Program-made: the position numbers and the translations under genes | Shown: positions 38,711 through 48,231 of the stretch, in pieces | Numbering within the stretch: the stretch's first letter is position 1 | Layout of the letters: each line of letters starts with the position of its first letter | DNA from: Liberibacter crescens BT-1 | GTDB lineage: Bacteria; Pseudomonadota; Alphaproteobacteria; Rhizobiales; Rhizobiaceae | DNA: 64,000 bases | Direction: 5' to 3' | NCBI RefSeq assembly: GCF_000325745.1 | Contig: NC_019907.1 | Span: 454,001-518,000, forward strand | The notes under the pieces: model-generated | The model's database searches: none | What the model was told of the DNA's origin: nothing | The model's input: the letters and a program-made list of their open reading frames with translations, nothing else

Positions 38711-39469
38711 CTAAAACCTCATTTTCTGATCAAACCACCATAATTTTTTAATAAAAAGAATATTCCTTATTCTTGTTTTAATAACAATTAACAAAAGTCC
38801 TATAGAGAATAAACACCAAATAGCCGGAAACTCGTTTATATTAGATGTTGTTAACCTTGCCAATACAGGGCCGACTAAAAAATGATATAAAGTAAATCTC
38901 CAAGACCCATAGGCAATAGGTAACAAGAAAGCAGAGATGATATACGGAGCCCAAACTATATTTCCAAAGGAAAGAGGAATTCCAAACAATGAAATAGGAG
39001 CATTAAGGTTGAAAATATTATTTATAGGGAATTCCCAAGCTATATGCCAATTTCCTGAAACAGAACACAGCCTGTCTGAGCACATTGGTGCAGCAGCTTT
39101 TGGAATAAGAGAAAATGAATGATAAGGAAATGCTTGTACGAACATTACTATGAAGCAAATAAAACAAATCATAAAGACAGGTGTTGCTATTTTCTTTTGT
39201 GCCTCTTTAGGTATAAAATACATTGAAATAGCATTTATAAAAAAAGGTTGTAAAGAAATATGCAGGTAGCCTAAAGATGTGGCAACTTGATTTCTAAGAT
39301 CAAAGCAAGAGTTTATTACGTTATATGTGAAAGCTTGTAGAACTTCCATTAAAGAGAAATAAGCCAAGCAACCCCATAAAACAGGACTGTCTTTTTTATA
39401 CGCTGAAATGCTACATCCTATGAAACCAATAATAGATAATGTTGTTGAGGCTTTCCCATTCCAACACAT
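38711..39469 (-). CDS. Multi-pass membrane protein of unknown function (DUF5765-like)
   Basis: The 252-residue protein begins MCWNGKASTTLSIIGFIG and has about six to seven hydrophobic segments through residue 230, then a short basic tail. The MCW(S/N)..AS start and the overall layout resemble a family of small bacterial membrane proteins that I believe is annotated DUF5765, with no known function. Two cysteines in CSDRLCSV near residue 130 may lie in a loop. It stands alone, and the function cannot be inferred. Confidence 0.65.
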   Translation of the reverse strand: MCWNGKASTTLSIIGFIGCSISAYKKDSPVLWGCLAYFSLMEVLQAFTYNVINSCFDLRNQVATSLGYLHISLQPFFINAISMYFIPKEAQKKIATPVFMICFICFIVMFVQAFPYHSFSLIPKAAAPMCSDRLCSVSGNWHIAWEFPINNIFNLNAPISLFGIPLSFGNIVWAPYIISAFLLPIAYGSWRFTLYHFLVGPVLARLTTSNINEFPAIWCLFSIGLLLIVIKTRIRNILFIKKLWWFDQKMRF

Positions 39470-39690
39470 TGTTCATCCTTCTTACTTAAGATTGGAATTA
39501 TTGTATAAAAATACAATCAGTAGTAAACATATACATTTTAAAGATAAAAGTATATACAAACTTATTATTCTTAAATAATAAATGTTTTGTCATTATTGAC
39601 ATATTGGATGTATTTTTTATTCATTGCTATAAAAATTCCTGATTTTCAAATGAATAAATCTACTACAATCCCTCCTTAGGATTTTAATTT

Positions 39691-39891
39691 ATGAAAAGAG
39701 TTCAATTCTTAAGTTGTATAGTGATGAAATTTATATTAGCAGTTGTTTTATCGTCATGTTCTTTAAATAAAGCGTCTAATGTTTATCCAACGTTTTCTCG
39801 GCCACTTAAAGCTGCGAATGTTCAGATTAGTGATAATGAAGCTATTGAAATGCAAAAAAAATTTAGAGCTTTAACTCACTCATATAAGTAA
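39691..39891 (+). CDS. Small putative lipoprotein
   Basis: The 66-residue product has a basic N-terminus, a hydrophobic core and a lipobox-like LSSC at about residues 27-30, predicting lipid attachment to the cysteine. The mature part of about 37 residues (YPTFSRPLKAANVQISDNEA) resembles small lipoproteins next to the same aminotransferase in rhizobia. An AGGA motif precedes the ATG. The role is unknown. Confidence 0.65.
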   Translation: MKRVQFLSCIVMKFILAVVLSSCSLNKASNVYPTFSRPLKAANVQISDNEAIEMQKKFRALTHSYK

Positions 39892-40137
39892 GCTTTGTTA
39901 TTTTAATTGAAATCTTTTGTTTTTTCTTTCTATGTGTTAGTGTATTATAGTTTATACAAAGAGTTTTACTGTGAATTATAAAATGACATATCATTTATAA
40001 AAAAGAAACAGAATAGAATGCTGTATTTTATTGCGTATTTATAGTGTTAGTGTCATAGAAAGTTTAAAGAAAAAATATGACTATTTTAATTTATGAATAA
40101 GAAGATGACATATAACTTTCATGTCAAGATGATTAAA

Positions 40138-41331
40138 ATGGAAGATTTTTATAAGATTCAACGATTACCTCCATATGTTTTTGAAGAAGTTAATCGTTTA
40201 AAAGCTGCTGCGCGTGCAGCTGGTTCTGATATAATAGATTTTGGTATGGGAAATCCTGATTTGCCTACTTCACAGAGTATTGTAGATAAACTTTGTGAAG
40301 TTATAAAAGATCCTCGCTCACATCGTTATTCTGCTTCAAAAGGCATTCAGGGATTAAGAAAGGCACAAGCAGCATATTATGCTCGTCGTTTTGGAGTAAA
40401 AATTAATCCGGATAATCAAGTTGTTGTAACTCTTGGTTCTAAAGAAGGATTTGCGAACATGGCGCAAGCCATAACAGCTCCAGGAGATGTTATATTGTGT
40501 CCTGATCCGACGTATCCAATCCATGCTTTTGGTTTTCTAATGGCTGGTGGTGTTTTACGATCAATTTCTGTTTATCCTGATAAAAATTTCTTTATTTCTT
40601 TAGAGCATGCCGTTCGGCATTCAATTCCTAAACCATTAGCGTTAATCCTTAATTATCCATCGAATCCAACCACATGTGTTGCCTCATTAGATTTTTATAA
40701 GGATATTGTAACTTTTGCGAAAAAGTATGAAATTATTTTGCTTTCAGACTTGGCATATTCAGAAATTTATTTTGATCATGTGCCTCCTCCGTCTATTCTA
40801 CAAGTACCTGGTGCAATTGATATTGCTGTGGAATTTTCAACGATGTCAAAGGCGTTTTCTATGTCCGGATGGCGTATAGGGTTTGCCGTCGGTAATGAAA
40901 ATTTGCTAGCTGCTTTGGCGCGTGTTAAATCCTATTTGGATTATGGCGCCTTTACTCCTATTCAGGTAGCAGCTGCACATGCTCTTAATAACAATAGTGT
41001 AGAAGTTGAAAAAGTAAGAGATGTTTATCGAGCTCGTAGAGATGTTTTAGTCAACAGTTTTAGAAAAGCAGGTTTTAATGTGCCATTACCAGTTGCTACA
41101 ATGTTTGTATGGGCAAAAATTCCTGAAAAATTTTCTTCTTTAGGGTCATTAGAATTTTCCAAGTTATTGCTAAAAAAAGCAGACATTGTTGTTGCTCCTG
41201 GTATTGGTTTTGGAGAGCAGGGGGATGGTTATGTTCGTATTGCATTAGTTGAAAACGAACATCGTATTCGTCAAGCCGCTCGTAATTTAAAGATTTTTTT
41301 TTCTGAATCTAACAGTAATTTTCAAATCTGA
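40138..41331 (+). CDS. Class I/II PLP-dependent aminotransferase (AlaC-like)
   Basis: This aspartate-aminotransferase-fold enzyme transfers amino groups using pyridoxal phosphate. The start MEDFYKIQRLPPYVFEEVN (397 residues) fits rhizobial homologues; 15 more upstream codons are open but not conserved. DFGMGNPDLPT, NYPSNPTT and SKAFSMSGWRIGF, with the PLP lysine at the start of the last motif, are intact. It precedes hom as in rhizobia, and related proteins are annotated as alanine or LL-diaminopimelate aminotransferases. The substrate is not certain from sequence. Confidence 0.9.
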   Translation: MEDFYKIQRLPPYVFEEVNRLKAAARAAGSDIIDFGMGNPDLPTSQSIVDKLCEVIKDPRSHRYSASKGIQGLRKAQAAYYARRFGVKINPDNQVVVTLGSKEGFANMAQAITAPGDVILCPDPTYPIHAFGFLMAGGVLRSISVYPDKNFFISLEHAVRHSIPKPLALILNYPSNPTTCVASLDFYKDIVTFAKKYEIILLSDLAYSEIYFDHVPPPSILQVPGAIDIAVEFSTMSKAFSMSGWRIGFAVGNENLLAALARVKSYLDYGAFTPIQVAAAHALNNNSVEVEKVRDVYRARRDVLVNSFRKAGFNVPLPVATMFVWAKIPEKFSSLGSLEFSKLLLKKADIVVAPGIGFGEQGDGYVRIALVENEHRIRQAARNLKIFFSESNSNFQI

Positions 41332-41421
41332 TAACCTTTTAAATTTTTCTTAATAAAGTAGTTTAAATGTCATTGGTATTAATGTTTTAAATAAAAATTA
41401 TAGTATATTCGAGTTGAATAA

Positions 41422-42726
41422 ATGGAAGATACCTTTAAAATTGGTATTGCAGGGCTCGGTACAGTGGGTACCTCTCTTATTAGGATTATTAACCAGTATG
41501 CAGATCGTTTATCATCTGCTTGTGGTCGGCCTATCGTAATTTCAGCAGTAAGTGCTCGTAATCGCGACCTTGATAGGGGGATCGACCTTACGATGACGCA
41601 ATGGTTTGATGATCCTGTTGTTATGGCCAGAGAAGCCGATATTGATGTTTTTGTAGAGCTCATAGGAGGAGAAGGTAACCCTGCGCATGATGCAGTGCGT
41701 ATGGCTTTGTTAAGAGGATGTCACGTGGTCACGGCCAATAAGGCTCTTCTTGCTGTCTATGGTGCTGATTTGGCTATTTTAGCAGAGAATAATGGTGCTT
41801 TGTTCAACTTTGAAGCAGCAGTTGCTGGTGCGGTACCTATTATAAAGGTTTTGCGAGATTCTTTGGCAGGAAATGCAGTTCTCCGTATTCATGGCATTTT
41901 GAATGGGACGTGTAATTATATTCTTTCTCAGATGGAGAATACAAAATTGCCATTTGAGGATTGCTTAAAAGAAGCACAACAACTTGGTTACGCTGAGGTC
42001 GATCCTTCTTTTGATATTAGCGGCGCTGATTCTGCACATAAATTGGCAATACTCGCTTCTATGGCATTTGGAGTTTTTATTTCTTCCAAGGAAATTCATT
42101 TTGAAGGTATTTCTAAAATTACTCTTGAAGATATAGAGGCAGCAGCTGAATTTGGTTATCGAATCAAGCTTTTGGGAATTGCTCAACGTGTTGATAATGG
42201 TATTGAGCAATATATTCGTCCTGTTCTAGTGAAACGTGATTCCATGATTGCTCAGGTCAATGGAGTGATGAATGCAATCGTTGTTGAATCAGATATTGTA
42301 GGAGAATTATTAATGATTGGTCCAGGTGCTGGTGGAGACGCGACAGCTTCTTCTGTGCTTGGAGATATTGTTGATATCGCTAAAAGTCCTAAGAAAAAGA
42401 ATTTTTTCTTAGCTTTTGGTCATTCAGCGAGCAATATGGAGTTTTACTCTCAAAGCAAGATTAATCAAAGTCAAGGTTCTTATTTTATTCGCTTAAAGGC
42501 AGTTAATTCTAGTGCTATTTTTTCTTTGGTTGTTGCGCAAATGGCTAAATATGAAGTTTCCTTACAATCTGTTATTCATTCTTCTCATCAAGCCTTTGTT
42601 GATGAACAGAATATTGTAATGATAACCTATAATAATTTAGAAGTTTCTGTTTACAAGGCTGTAGAAGCCATTCAAAAAGAAATCCCTCTTATTGGGGAAC
42701 CTCAGGTTATCCTTATCGCAAGTTAG
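41422..42726 (+). CDS. hom: Homoserine dehydrogenase
   Basis: The enzyme reduces aspartate semialdehyde to homoserine in the threonine and methionine branch. The 434-residue protein has the NAD(P)-binding GIAGLGTVGTSLI at the N-terminus, ELIGGEGNPAHDAV, TANKALLA, and the catalytic HGILNGTCNYILSQM segment. A C-terminal ACT domain of about 80 residues (YFIRLKAVNSSAIFSLV onwards) is the usual site of threonine feedback. The gene is intact, but the expected downstream glpX is absent. Confidence 0.95.
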   Translation: MEDTFKIGIAGLGTVGTSLIRIINQYADRLSSACGRPIVISAVSARNRDLDRGIDLTMTQWFDDPVVMAREADIDVFVELIGGEGNPAHDAVRMALLRGCHVVTANKALLAVYGADLAILAENNGALFNFEAAVAGAVPIIKVLRDSLAGNAVLRIHGILNGTCNYILSQMENTKLPFEDCLKEAQQLGYAEVDPSFDISGADSAHKLAILASMAFGVFISSKEIHFEGISKITLEDIEAAAEFGYRIKLLGIAQRVDNGIEQYIRPVLVKRDSMIAQVNGVMNAIVVESDIVGELLMIGPGAGGDATASSVLGDIVDIAKSPKKKNFFLAFGHSASNMEFYSQSKINQSQGSYFIRLKAVNSSAIFSLVVAQMAKYEVSLQSVIHSSHQAFVDEQNIVMITYNNLEVSVYKAVEAIQKEIPLIGEPQVILIAS

Positions 42727-42779
42727 TCTTAATTAAACAGTAAGGGATAAACGTTGTATTCACAGTACTTGATTTATCT

Positions 42780-43200
42780 TTCAGTAAAGATGCGGCAGCA
42801 GCGATGGGAGAATATGGCATGGCGCTGGTGTTATTATCGGATGATTCGTTCTTCTGGCCAGCAAGCACGATCTTCTACATCTTAATTTGGGCTCGCATGA
42901 GGAAATTCAGGATCACAGTTTCTCTATCCTAAATAGACACTAGAAGGCTGCTGAGCTTTCTAGAAACCCTTTGAAATTGTGGCATAACTATTAAAAGAAG
43001 TTTTGGCAATGGTACAATGGGAATATAGTAATGGTTTTTACCCTGAGATTTTTCCTTTAGAAGCGTATTCATTATGGAATTTCTATAGGATTGTAGAAAA
43101 AGCCAGAAAAATGATGTAGAACGTCTTATTTATTTTAGAGAGCGACTCAACAAGATAAAAATGATGATAAGATCAATTAGTTATAAAATATAAAAAGATA
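42780..43200 (+). pseudogene. Decayed gene between hom and recJ
   Basis: Coding-like fragments run through this region in shifting plus-strand frames: GMALVLLSDDSFFWPA near 42817-42861, HDLLHLNLGSHEEIQDHSF near 42867-42924, then the in-frame stop at the end of NRH, WEYSNGFYPEIFPLEAYSLW near 43018-43077, and NDVERLIYFRERLNKIK near 43110-43160. At least two frame changes and a stop are needed to join them. The amino-acid texture is protein-like and there is no ATG-initiated full frame, so this looks like a dead gene. I do not recognise the family. It sits where many Rhizobiaceae carry glpX, but it does not read like GlpX. Confidence 0.55.
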
Positions 43201-43209
43201 TAGTTAATT

Positions 43210-45009
43210 TTGAAAGAATTTGCCAATTCACAAGCTTTTTTAGATGTAGAGCATTCTGTTTCTGGATTTCGTTGGGTATCTCTTCTTGACCAAGCTGGTG
43301 TTAATCATGCTCTTGCAATAGCTCAGATTCATGGGATATCTGATTTGGTTGCTCGTATTTTAGCCGGGCGTGGAGTTGGCATTGAAAAGGCAATGGATTT
43401 TCTAAATCCTACTCTTCGTTCTTTAATGCCGAATCCTGATACCCTTGTGGATTGCGATAAGGCAGCTCGTCGTATTATTCAAGCGATTTATCAGGTTGAA
43501 AATATTGCTATTTTAGGCGATTATGATGTAGATGGAGCTGCTTCTGTAGCTTTAATAGCAAGATTCCTAAACCATTTTGGCATTAAGACTCGTATCTATA
43601 TCCCGGATCGAATTCTTGAGGGATACGGCCCTAACCCAGTTATCATAAAAAAGCTTATAGATGAAGGTGCCCAACTTATTATCGCTGTTGATTGTGGTTC
43701 TACAAGCCATGAATCTCTTGAGATTGCAGCATCTCGAAATGTTGATGTCATTGTCATTGATCATCACCAGGTAGGAACAGAGATACCTTGTGCATATGCA
43801 TTAGTCAACCCAAACCGCCAGGATGATTTATCCTTACAAGATCATTTATGTGCAGCAGGAGTTGTTTTTCTTGTGCTTGTTTTAATTACTCGTATTTTAC
43901 GGGCAGAGTATAACATACAGATAAAAGATTTAGATTTATTATCTTTTCTGGATATTGTAGCTCTTGCAACTGTTTGTGATGCAGTGCCTTTGACAGGCTT
44001 GAATAGAGCATATGTTAGAAAAGGTATTATTGTTGCTCGTCATAAAGGTAATCCTGGTATTAAAGCATTGATGGAACTGATGAGACGTCCTATGCCTATA
44101 ACATATGATCACTTTGGTTTTATGATAGGTCCACGTATTAATGCTGGGGGACGTATTGGAGATTCTAATCTTGGAAGTCGGCTATTAATATCTGATAATC
44201 TTTCTGAAATTGAGACTATTGCGGCCCAGTTGGATAGTCTCAATCGTGATCGTCAGTTTATGGAAGCGACTATGTTACAACAGGCTGAAGCTGAAGTAAT
44301 CATTAAATATGGTGATACTAAAGGGGCGTTGGTGATTGTTGCTACAGGAGAGAGTTGGCATCCTGGAATTGTAGGATTGCTTGCAACTCGTTTAAAAGAT
44401 AAATTTGGCTGTCCAGCTTTTGCGATTGCTTTTGACAATACTACAGGTAAAGGTATTGGTTCTGGTCGGTCTGTCATTGGTTTTGATATTGGTATAATGG
44501 TTCGCGCAGCTCTCGAGGAAGGTTTACTTCTGAAAGGTGGTGGTCATGCTATGGCTGCTGGTTTGACCGTAGAGCATAGCAATATTGATCGATTACGTAT
44601 TTTTTTTGAAGAGTATGTGCACAATGCAGGTATAAATTTAGCTGCGATTAAATTACTGAAAATAGATGGTGCATTAAGTGCTGCGGGGGCTACCGTAGAA
44701 CTTTTTGATATGCTTGAATGTGTTGGTCCCTATGGTTCATGCAATCCAAAACCTTTATTTGTTTTCCCTCGACATAAGTTATGTAACTTCTATCCTATAG
44801 GATCTTCACATCTTAAAGTCATTTTTGAAAACCAAGATTCTCTTTCTATTGAAGGTATTGCTTTTTATGTTATTGACACTCCGTTGGGTAATTTCCTTAT
44901 GAAATCGCGCGGCAAGTGGATGCATATTGCTGGTTATTTATCTATGGATTATTGGAAAGGCAGAAAGCAGGTACAGTTACATATAAAAGATGCTGCTGCG
45001 TGTATATGA
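43210..45009 (+). CDS. recJ: Single-stranded-DNA-specific exonuclease RecJ
   Basis: RecJ degrades single-stranded DNA 5' to 3' in recombination and mismatch repair. The 599-residue protein uses a TTG start. It has the DHH-family motifs ILGDYDVDGAAS near residue 98, VIDHHQ near 181 and the DHHA1 motif GGGHAMAAG near 445, followed by an OB-like C-terminal domain. No in-frame ATG gives a complete N-terminus, so a TTG start is accepted. Confidence 0.94.
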   Translation: MKEFANSQAFLDVEHSVSGFRWVSLLDQAGVNHALAIAQIHGISDLVARILAGRGVGIEKAMDFLNPTLRSLMPNPDTLVDCDKAARRIIQAIYQVENIAILGDYDVDGAASVALIARFLNHFGIKTRIYIPDRILEGYGPNPVIIKKLIDEGAQLIIAVDCGSTSHESLEIAASRNVDVIVIDHHQVGTEIPCAYALVNPNRQDDLSLQDHLCAAGVVFLVLVLITRILRAEYNIQIKDLDLLSFLDIVALATVCDAVPLTGLNRAYVRKGIIVARHKGNPGIKALMELMRRPMPITYDHFGFMIGPRINAGGRIGDSNLGSRLLISDNLSEIETIAAQLDSLNRDRQFMEATMLQQAEAEVIIKYGDTKGALVIVATGESWHPGIVGLLATRLKDKFGCPAFAIAFDNTTGKGIGSGRSVIGFDIGIMVRAALEEGLLLKGGGHAMAAGLTVEHSNIDRLRIFFEEYVHNAGINLAAIKLLKIDGALSAAGATVELFDMLECVGPYGSCNPKPLFVFPRHKLCNFYPIGSSHLKVIFENQDSLSIEGIAFYVIDTPLGNFLMKSRGKWMHIAGYLSMDYWKGRKQVQLHIKDAAACI

Positions 45010-45207
45010 AACAAATAAATATTTGATATTATAAAACTGATTATTGACTTTAATGATTGATAGCAGGTTCACTTAGTGAGCAGCTATTTTTTATAAAAAA
45101 GACATTGTTGTAAAACATCAAGCAATGATGACATCATAGAATTTTATAATTCCTGGTCATCAACTTGTTTAACCATTAGTGATAATAAACTGGCACTCAA
45201 GTATTAA

Positions 45208-45282
45208 TGGTACGCCCTAGGGGAATCGAACCCCTCTTTTCAGAATGAAAATCTGATGTCCTAACCGATAGACGAAGGGCGC
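45208..45282 (-). tRNA. tRNA-Glu (anticodon TTC)
   Basis: Read on the minus strand, the sequence folds as a 75-nucleotide tRNA including an encoded CCA end. The seven-base-pair acceptor stem is GCGCCCT with AGGGCGT (one G-U pair). The anticodon loop reads TTTTCAT with anticodon TTC, and the T-arm carries GGTTCGATTCC. It is the only tRNA recognised in the window. Confidence 0.95.
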
Positions 45283-45545
45283 GTATCATCTTACTAATCT
45301 TGTATTAGGGAGTGAGTCATATCGCAAGCACCATTTACATATTTTTTAAAAAATATTGTGAAAGATATAACAATTATCTACTTTAAAAAGATTTTTTTTC
45401 TTAAATCTCTTTAAGTTGTATTATTTTTAGTGTTTTTGTAACAAGAAACTTAAGAAAGTTTTAAAAAAAATTATATTCTATTTATTGATAAAGAAGTACA
45501 AATGTTAGGCAATGAGATATTTACCTATGCTTTAAAATGGCAAAT

Positions 45546-46070
45546 CTATTTTAGGGGTATTGTTTTAGAGGTATAAAGCGATAGAGGTTGTTCAACTTGT
45601 GCTATGCTGTTAGCAATATGCTCCTGGTCGAGAACAGTTGAAGTTATGGTATCGCGGGTTTTTTGTTTTTCAGACAGTTTAGAATCATGAGAGAAGATGA
45701 TAGCTTGTGATTGAGAAGTCATTAAAGAACTGACAATGCTAGAAAATATACTATAATGATTGGCATTAAAGAGCATTTTATTTTCTTCATTCGTTATGGT
45801 TGGGTCTATTTGCTGTTCTATCGTTGTTACAGAATCTTGATCATGTAGATCAGGATTTTCAGGGAGGGACTCAATAATTTGTGATATGTCAGGAGTGATA
45901 TCAGTTTTTTGAGAGGATGATAAGAGATGAGGGTTCTGTTTCTTGATAGTATGGGTTTCTAGCTTTTTGCAACCCATCATTAAAAACCCGCAAATAGAAA
46001 GACTCAATATACATATTTTCTTATAGAGAGCAAAAAAAGGCACAGAACTCAACTTTGTAAATATATCCAT
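45546..46070 (-). CDS. Putative lipoprotein, low-complexity mature region
   Basis: The 174-residue product has a hydrophobic signal segment at about residues 18-33 followed by a lipobox-like LMMGC (cysteine near residue 34). The rest is rich in Ser, Thr, Gln, Glu and Asp with no recognised domain. I know no homologue. The reading frame is long for this AT-rich sequence and the signal is coherent, so it is probably real. It ends before the tRNA-Glu gene. Confidence 0.5.
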   Translation of the reverse strand: MDIFTKLSSVPFFALYKKICILSLSICGFLMMGCKKLETHTIKKQNPHLLSSSQKTDITPDISQIIESLPENPDLHDQDSVTTIEQQIDPTITNEENKMLFNANHYSIFSSIVSSLMTSQSQAIIFSHDSKLSEKQKTRDTITSTVLDQEHIANSIAQVEQPLSLYTSKTIPLK

Positions 46071-46150
46071 AAAAGCTTATTATGCACTAATATGCTTATG
46101 TAGAGCATGTAATTTTTACAATTCGCTCTCTATAAAATGAGAAAACTTTT

Positions 46151-46591
46151 TTACCAGGTTCCTATGTTAGGCATGGATAGCCATGGCTCTTTGGGTTCTA
46201 GAGGATTATTTTTCTGGAGAATTTCAATAGAAACTTTATCAGGAGAGAGAATAAACGCCATTTTTCCATCTCGAGGCGGTCTATTGATCGTAATGTTATT
46301 TTTCATAAAATTTTCACAGGTTGAGTAAATATTATCTACACTGTAAGCAATATGTCCAAAGTTACGACCTGTTGTGTAGTCTTCAGTATCCCAGTTATAA
46401 GTGAGTTCAAGACATGGGGCCCTATATTGATGAGCAGCTTCCAAGTCTTCTGGAGCGGCTAAAAAAACCAGAGTATAGCGACCCTTTGTATTTTCAAGAC
46501 GATCAACTTCATAGAGACCCAGAATTTTGGTGTAGAATTCTAATGAATGCTCAAGGTCTTTAACACGTACCATAGTATGTAAGTATTTCAT
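46151..46591 (-). CDS. gloA: Lactoylglutathione lyase (glyoxalase I)
   Basis: The enzyme converts the glutathione adduct of methylglyoxal to S-lactoylglutathione. The 146-residue protein has the vicinal-oxygen-chelate fold: LHTMVRVKDLEHSLEFYTKILG at the N-terminus with His5 as likely metal ligand, LELTYNWDTEDYTTGRNFGHIAYSV in the middle, and FILSPDKVSIEILQ with the final glutamate ligand. Length and motifs match bacterial GloA. Its loss has been reported for the uncultured citrus pathogen Ca. L. asiaticus, so its presence is a useful lineage marker. Confidence 0.93.
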   Translation of the reverse strand: MKYLHTMVRVKDLEHSLEFYTKILGLYEVDRLENTKGRYTLVFLAAPEDLEAAHQYRAPCLELTYNWDTEDYTTGRNFGHIAYSVDNIYSTCENFMKNNITINRPPRDGKMAFILSPDKVSIEILQKNNPLEPKEPWLSMPNIGTW

Positions 46592-46805
46592 TTATCTTTT
46601 CCCAAATAATTTTAATGGTTAAAATTGTATTTTCTTATAATGCAATTATATTTTATATTATCAAGATATTTGATCTAAATTGTAAGCATTGAAGATAAAA
46701 AGATGAAAATTTTGATAAATTTTTCAGAATACTACTTGTGTTAAATGGTTAGCAAAATATTAACTAAAAGTTTAAGAATCGGTTCAAGGAATCAAGGGGA
46801 TAAAA

Positions 46806-47387
46806 ATGGTGAACGGGATTTCTTCAAAAGAGACTATAAATATTAATAGTTCATTAACTAACGTATCTGATCTTGTTGAGGTTACTGGAGTTGTTAAGTG
46901 GTTTGATCTTTCTAAAGGATATGGTTTTTTTGTACCAGATAATGGTTCAAAAGATGTTTTATTGCATGTTACTTGTCTTCGACGTGATGGGTATCAGAGT
47001 ATTTTGGCTGGAACACGTATAGTTGCTTTGGTTTATAAACGTGAACGCGGCTATCAGGCCTTTAAAATTCTTTCTGCAGATAGGTCTAATGTTATAAAGC
47101 CATCTTCTCTTTCTAAAGTAGATTCTACATTTCTTAATATTGTTCCAAAGAGTGAAATAGAACGTGTTACTGTTAAATGGTTTGATCGTGTAAGAGGATT
47201 TGGATTTTTAACACGCTCTGAACATAATGAGGATATTTTTATACATATGGAAGTACTTCGCCAATTTGGCTTGACATGGATTTATCCAAAACAAACAGTT
47301 CTGGTTCGATTTGGTCATACTAAAAAAGGTCTGATAGCTGTTGAAATTCATCCGGATACAGAAAATCTTATTCAAAGATCACATTAG
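46806..47387 (+). CDS. Double cold-shock-domain protein
   Basis: The 193-residue protein contains two cold-shock domains, at about residues 25-92 (GVVKWFDLSKGYGFF with RNP1-type KGYGFF) and 118-185 (VTVKWFDRVRGFGFL), joined by a short linker. Single-stranded RNA or DNA binding is expected. Such double-CSD proteins are common in alphaproteobacteria and several are linked to stress responses. A GGGG motif lies just upstream of the ATG. The second domain ends with weaker conservation. Confidence 0.9.
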   Translation: MVNGISSKETININSSLTNVSDLVEVTGVVKWFDLSKGYGFFVPDNGSKDVLLHVTCLRRDGYQSILAGTRIVALVYKRERGYQAFKILSADRSNVIKPSSLSKVDSTFLNIVPKSEIERVTVKWFDRVRGFGFLTRSEHNEDIFIHMEVLRQFGLTWIYPKQTVLVRFGHTKKGLIAVEIHPDTENLIQRSH

Positions 47388-47835
47388 CTGTTGTTCTTTC
47401 AATATATAATTTTTTATGAGGAATAGGAATATGTTATAAAGAAGATATGTATAATGTTTTATGATAAAGATCATTTGAGAAATATGATTAGTTTATCAGG
47501 GAGTGATTTAAACTCGAATCTGAGTAAGTGTTTTAGGTGTTATTTTGTTTCAGCATTACAACTTAAGGCACAGTTTATGCCTTCATAAATTTCCTATAAG
47601 AGTTTTAATCAAAAGGGACTGCAATTTTTTTATGCAGTCCCCCTTGGATTTTAGATATTTTTTTTTTAAAAGTCATTTTTATTGTTTAAGTTAGTAATTG
47701 TACATTCTATGATTAAAGATACTTTTTACTATACACCAGCCATCAGCACATATTAACATCATTGATTGATGTTCTACAAACAATAGTCTTAAACATAACG
47801 ATATCGCTTTTACAAAGAAAGAGATATTTATTAAG
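47388..47835. other. Intergenic region with two hairpins
   Basis: No protein gene was recognised between the cold-shock gene and rpmE. Two hairpins are present (listed separately) and the first 150 bases are otherwise plain AT-rich sequence. A small RNA is possible but not proven. Confidence 0.4.
47565..47668 (+). terminator. Tandem hairpins with T-run; terminator or small-RNA end
   Basis: A first hairpin is AAGGCA/TGCCTT at 47565-47583. The second is stronger: GGGACTGCA (47615-47623) pairs with TGCAGTCCC (47633-47641) around a T-rich loop, and a long T-run follows around 47659. This is convincing as a Rho-independent terminator for plus-strand transcription, from the cold-shock gene or from a separate transcript in this gap. 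Confidence 0.55.
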
Positions 47836-48057
47836 TTATAGCCCTAAAGCACCAAATCGTTTTTTGAATTTTGAAACTTGTCCTTTACGATCTGTAATTT
47901 GTTGTTTTCCACCAACCCATGCAAAATGTGAAAAAGGATCAATATCAAGGCTCATCAAGGATCCTTCTGATTTCCAGGTTGAGCGTGTTTCGTATTCAGT
48001 ACCATTAGTCATAACAACTTTTATAAAATGATAATCAGGATGGATATCGGGTTTCAT
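47836..48057 (-). CDS. rpmE: 50S ribosomal protein L31
   Basis: L31 bridges the two subunits. The 73-residue protein starts [22 protein letters not shown] and contains [27 protein letters not shown]; it lacks the zinc cysteines and is the C-minus form used by alphaproteobacteria. It diverges from the ABC transporter gene, as in rhizobia. Confidence 0.96.
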   Translation of the reverse strand: MKPDIHPDYHFIKVVMTNGTEYETRSTWKSEGSLMSLDIDPFSHFAWVGGKQQITDRKGQVSKFKKRFGALGL

Positions 48058-48231
48058 GATGGTTTCCTTGGTATAATAAATTTATTGTTGCAAGTCTCTT
48101 GTAACTAAATAGCATATGAAATAAAACTTCAGACAGTTTTTGTGCCTGAAGTTAAGAATTTCATAAGTACATGAAAACGAGTTTAATAACAAGATTGATT
48201 ATTATAACATAATCCAGTTAGTTTCATATAT

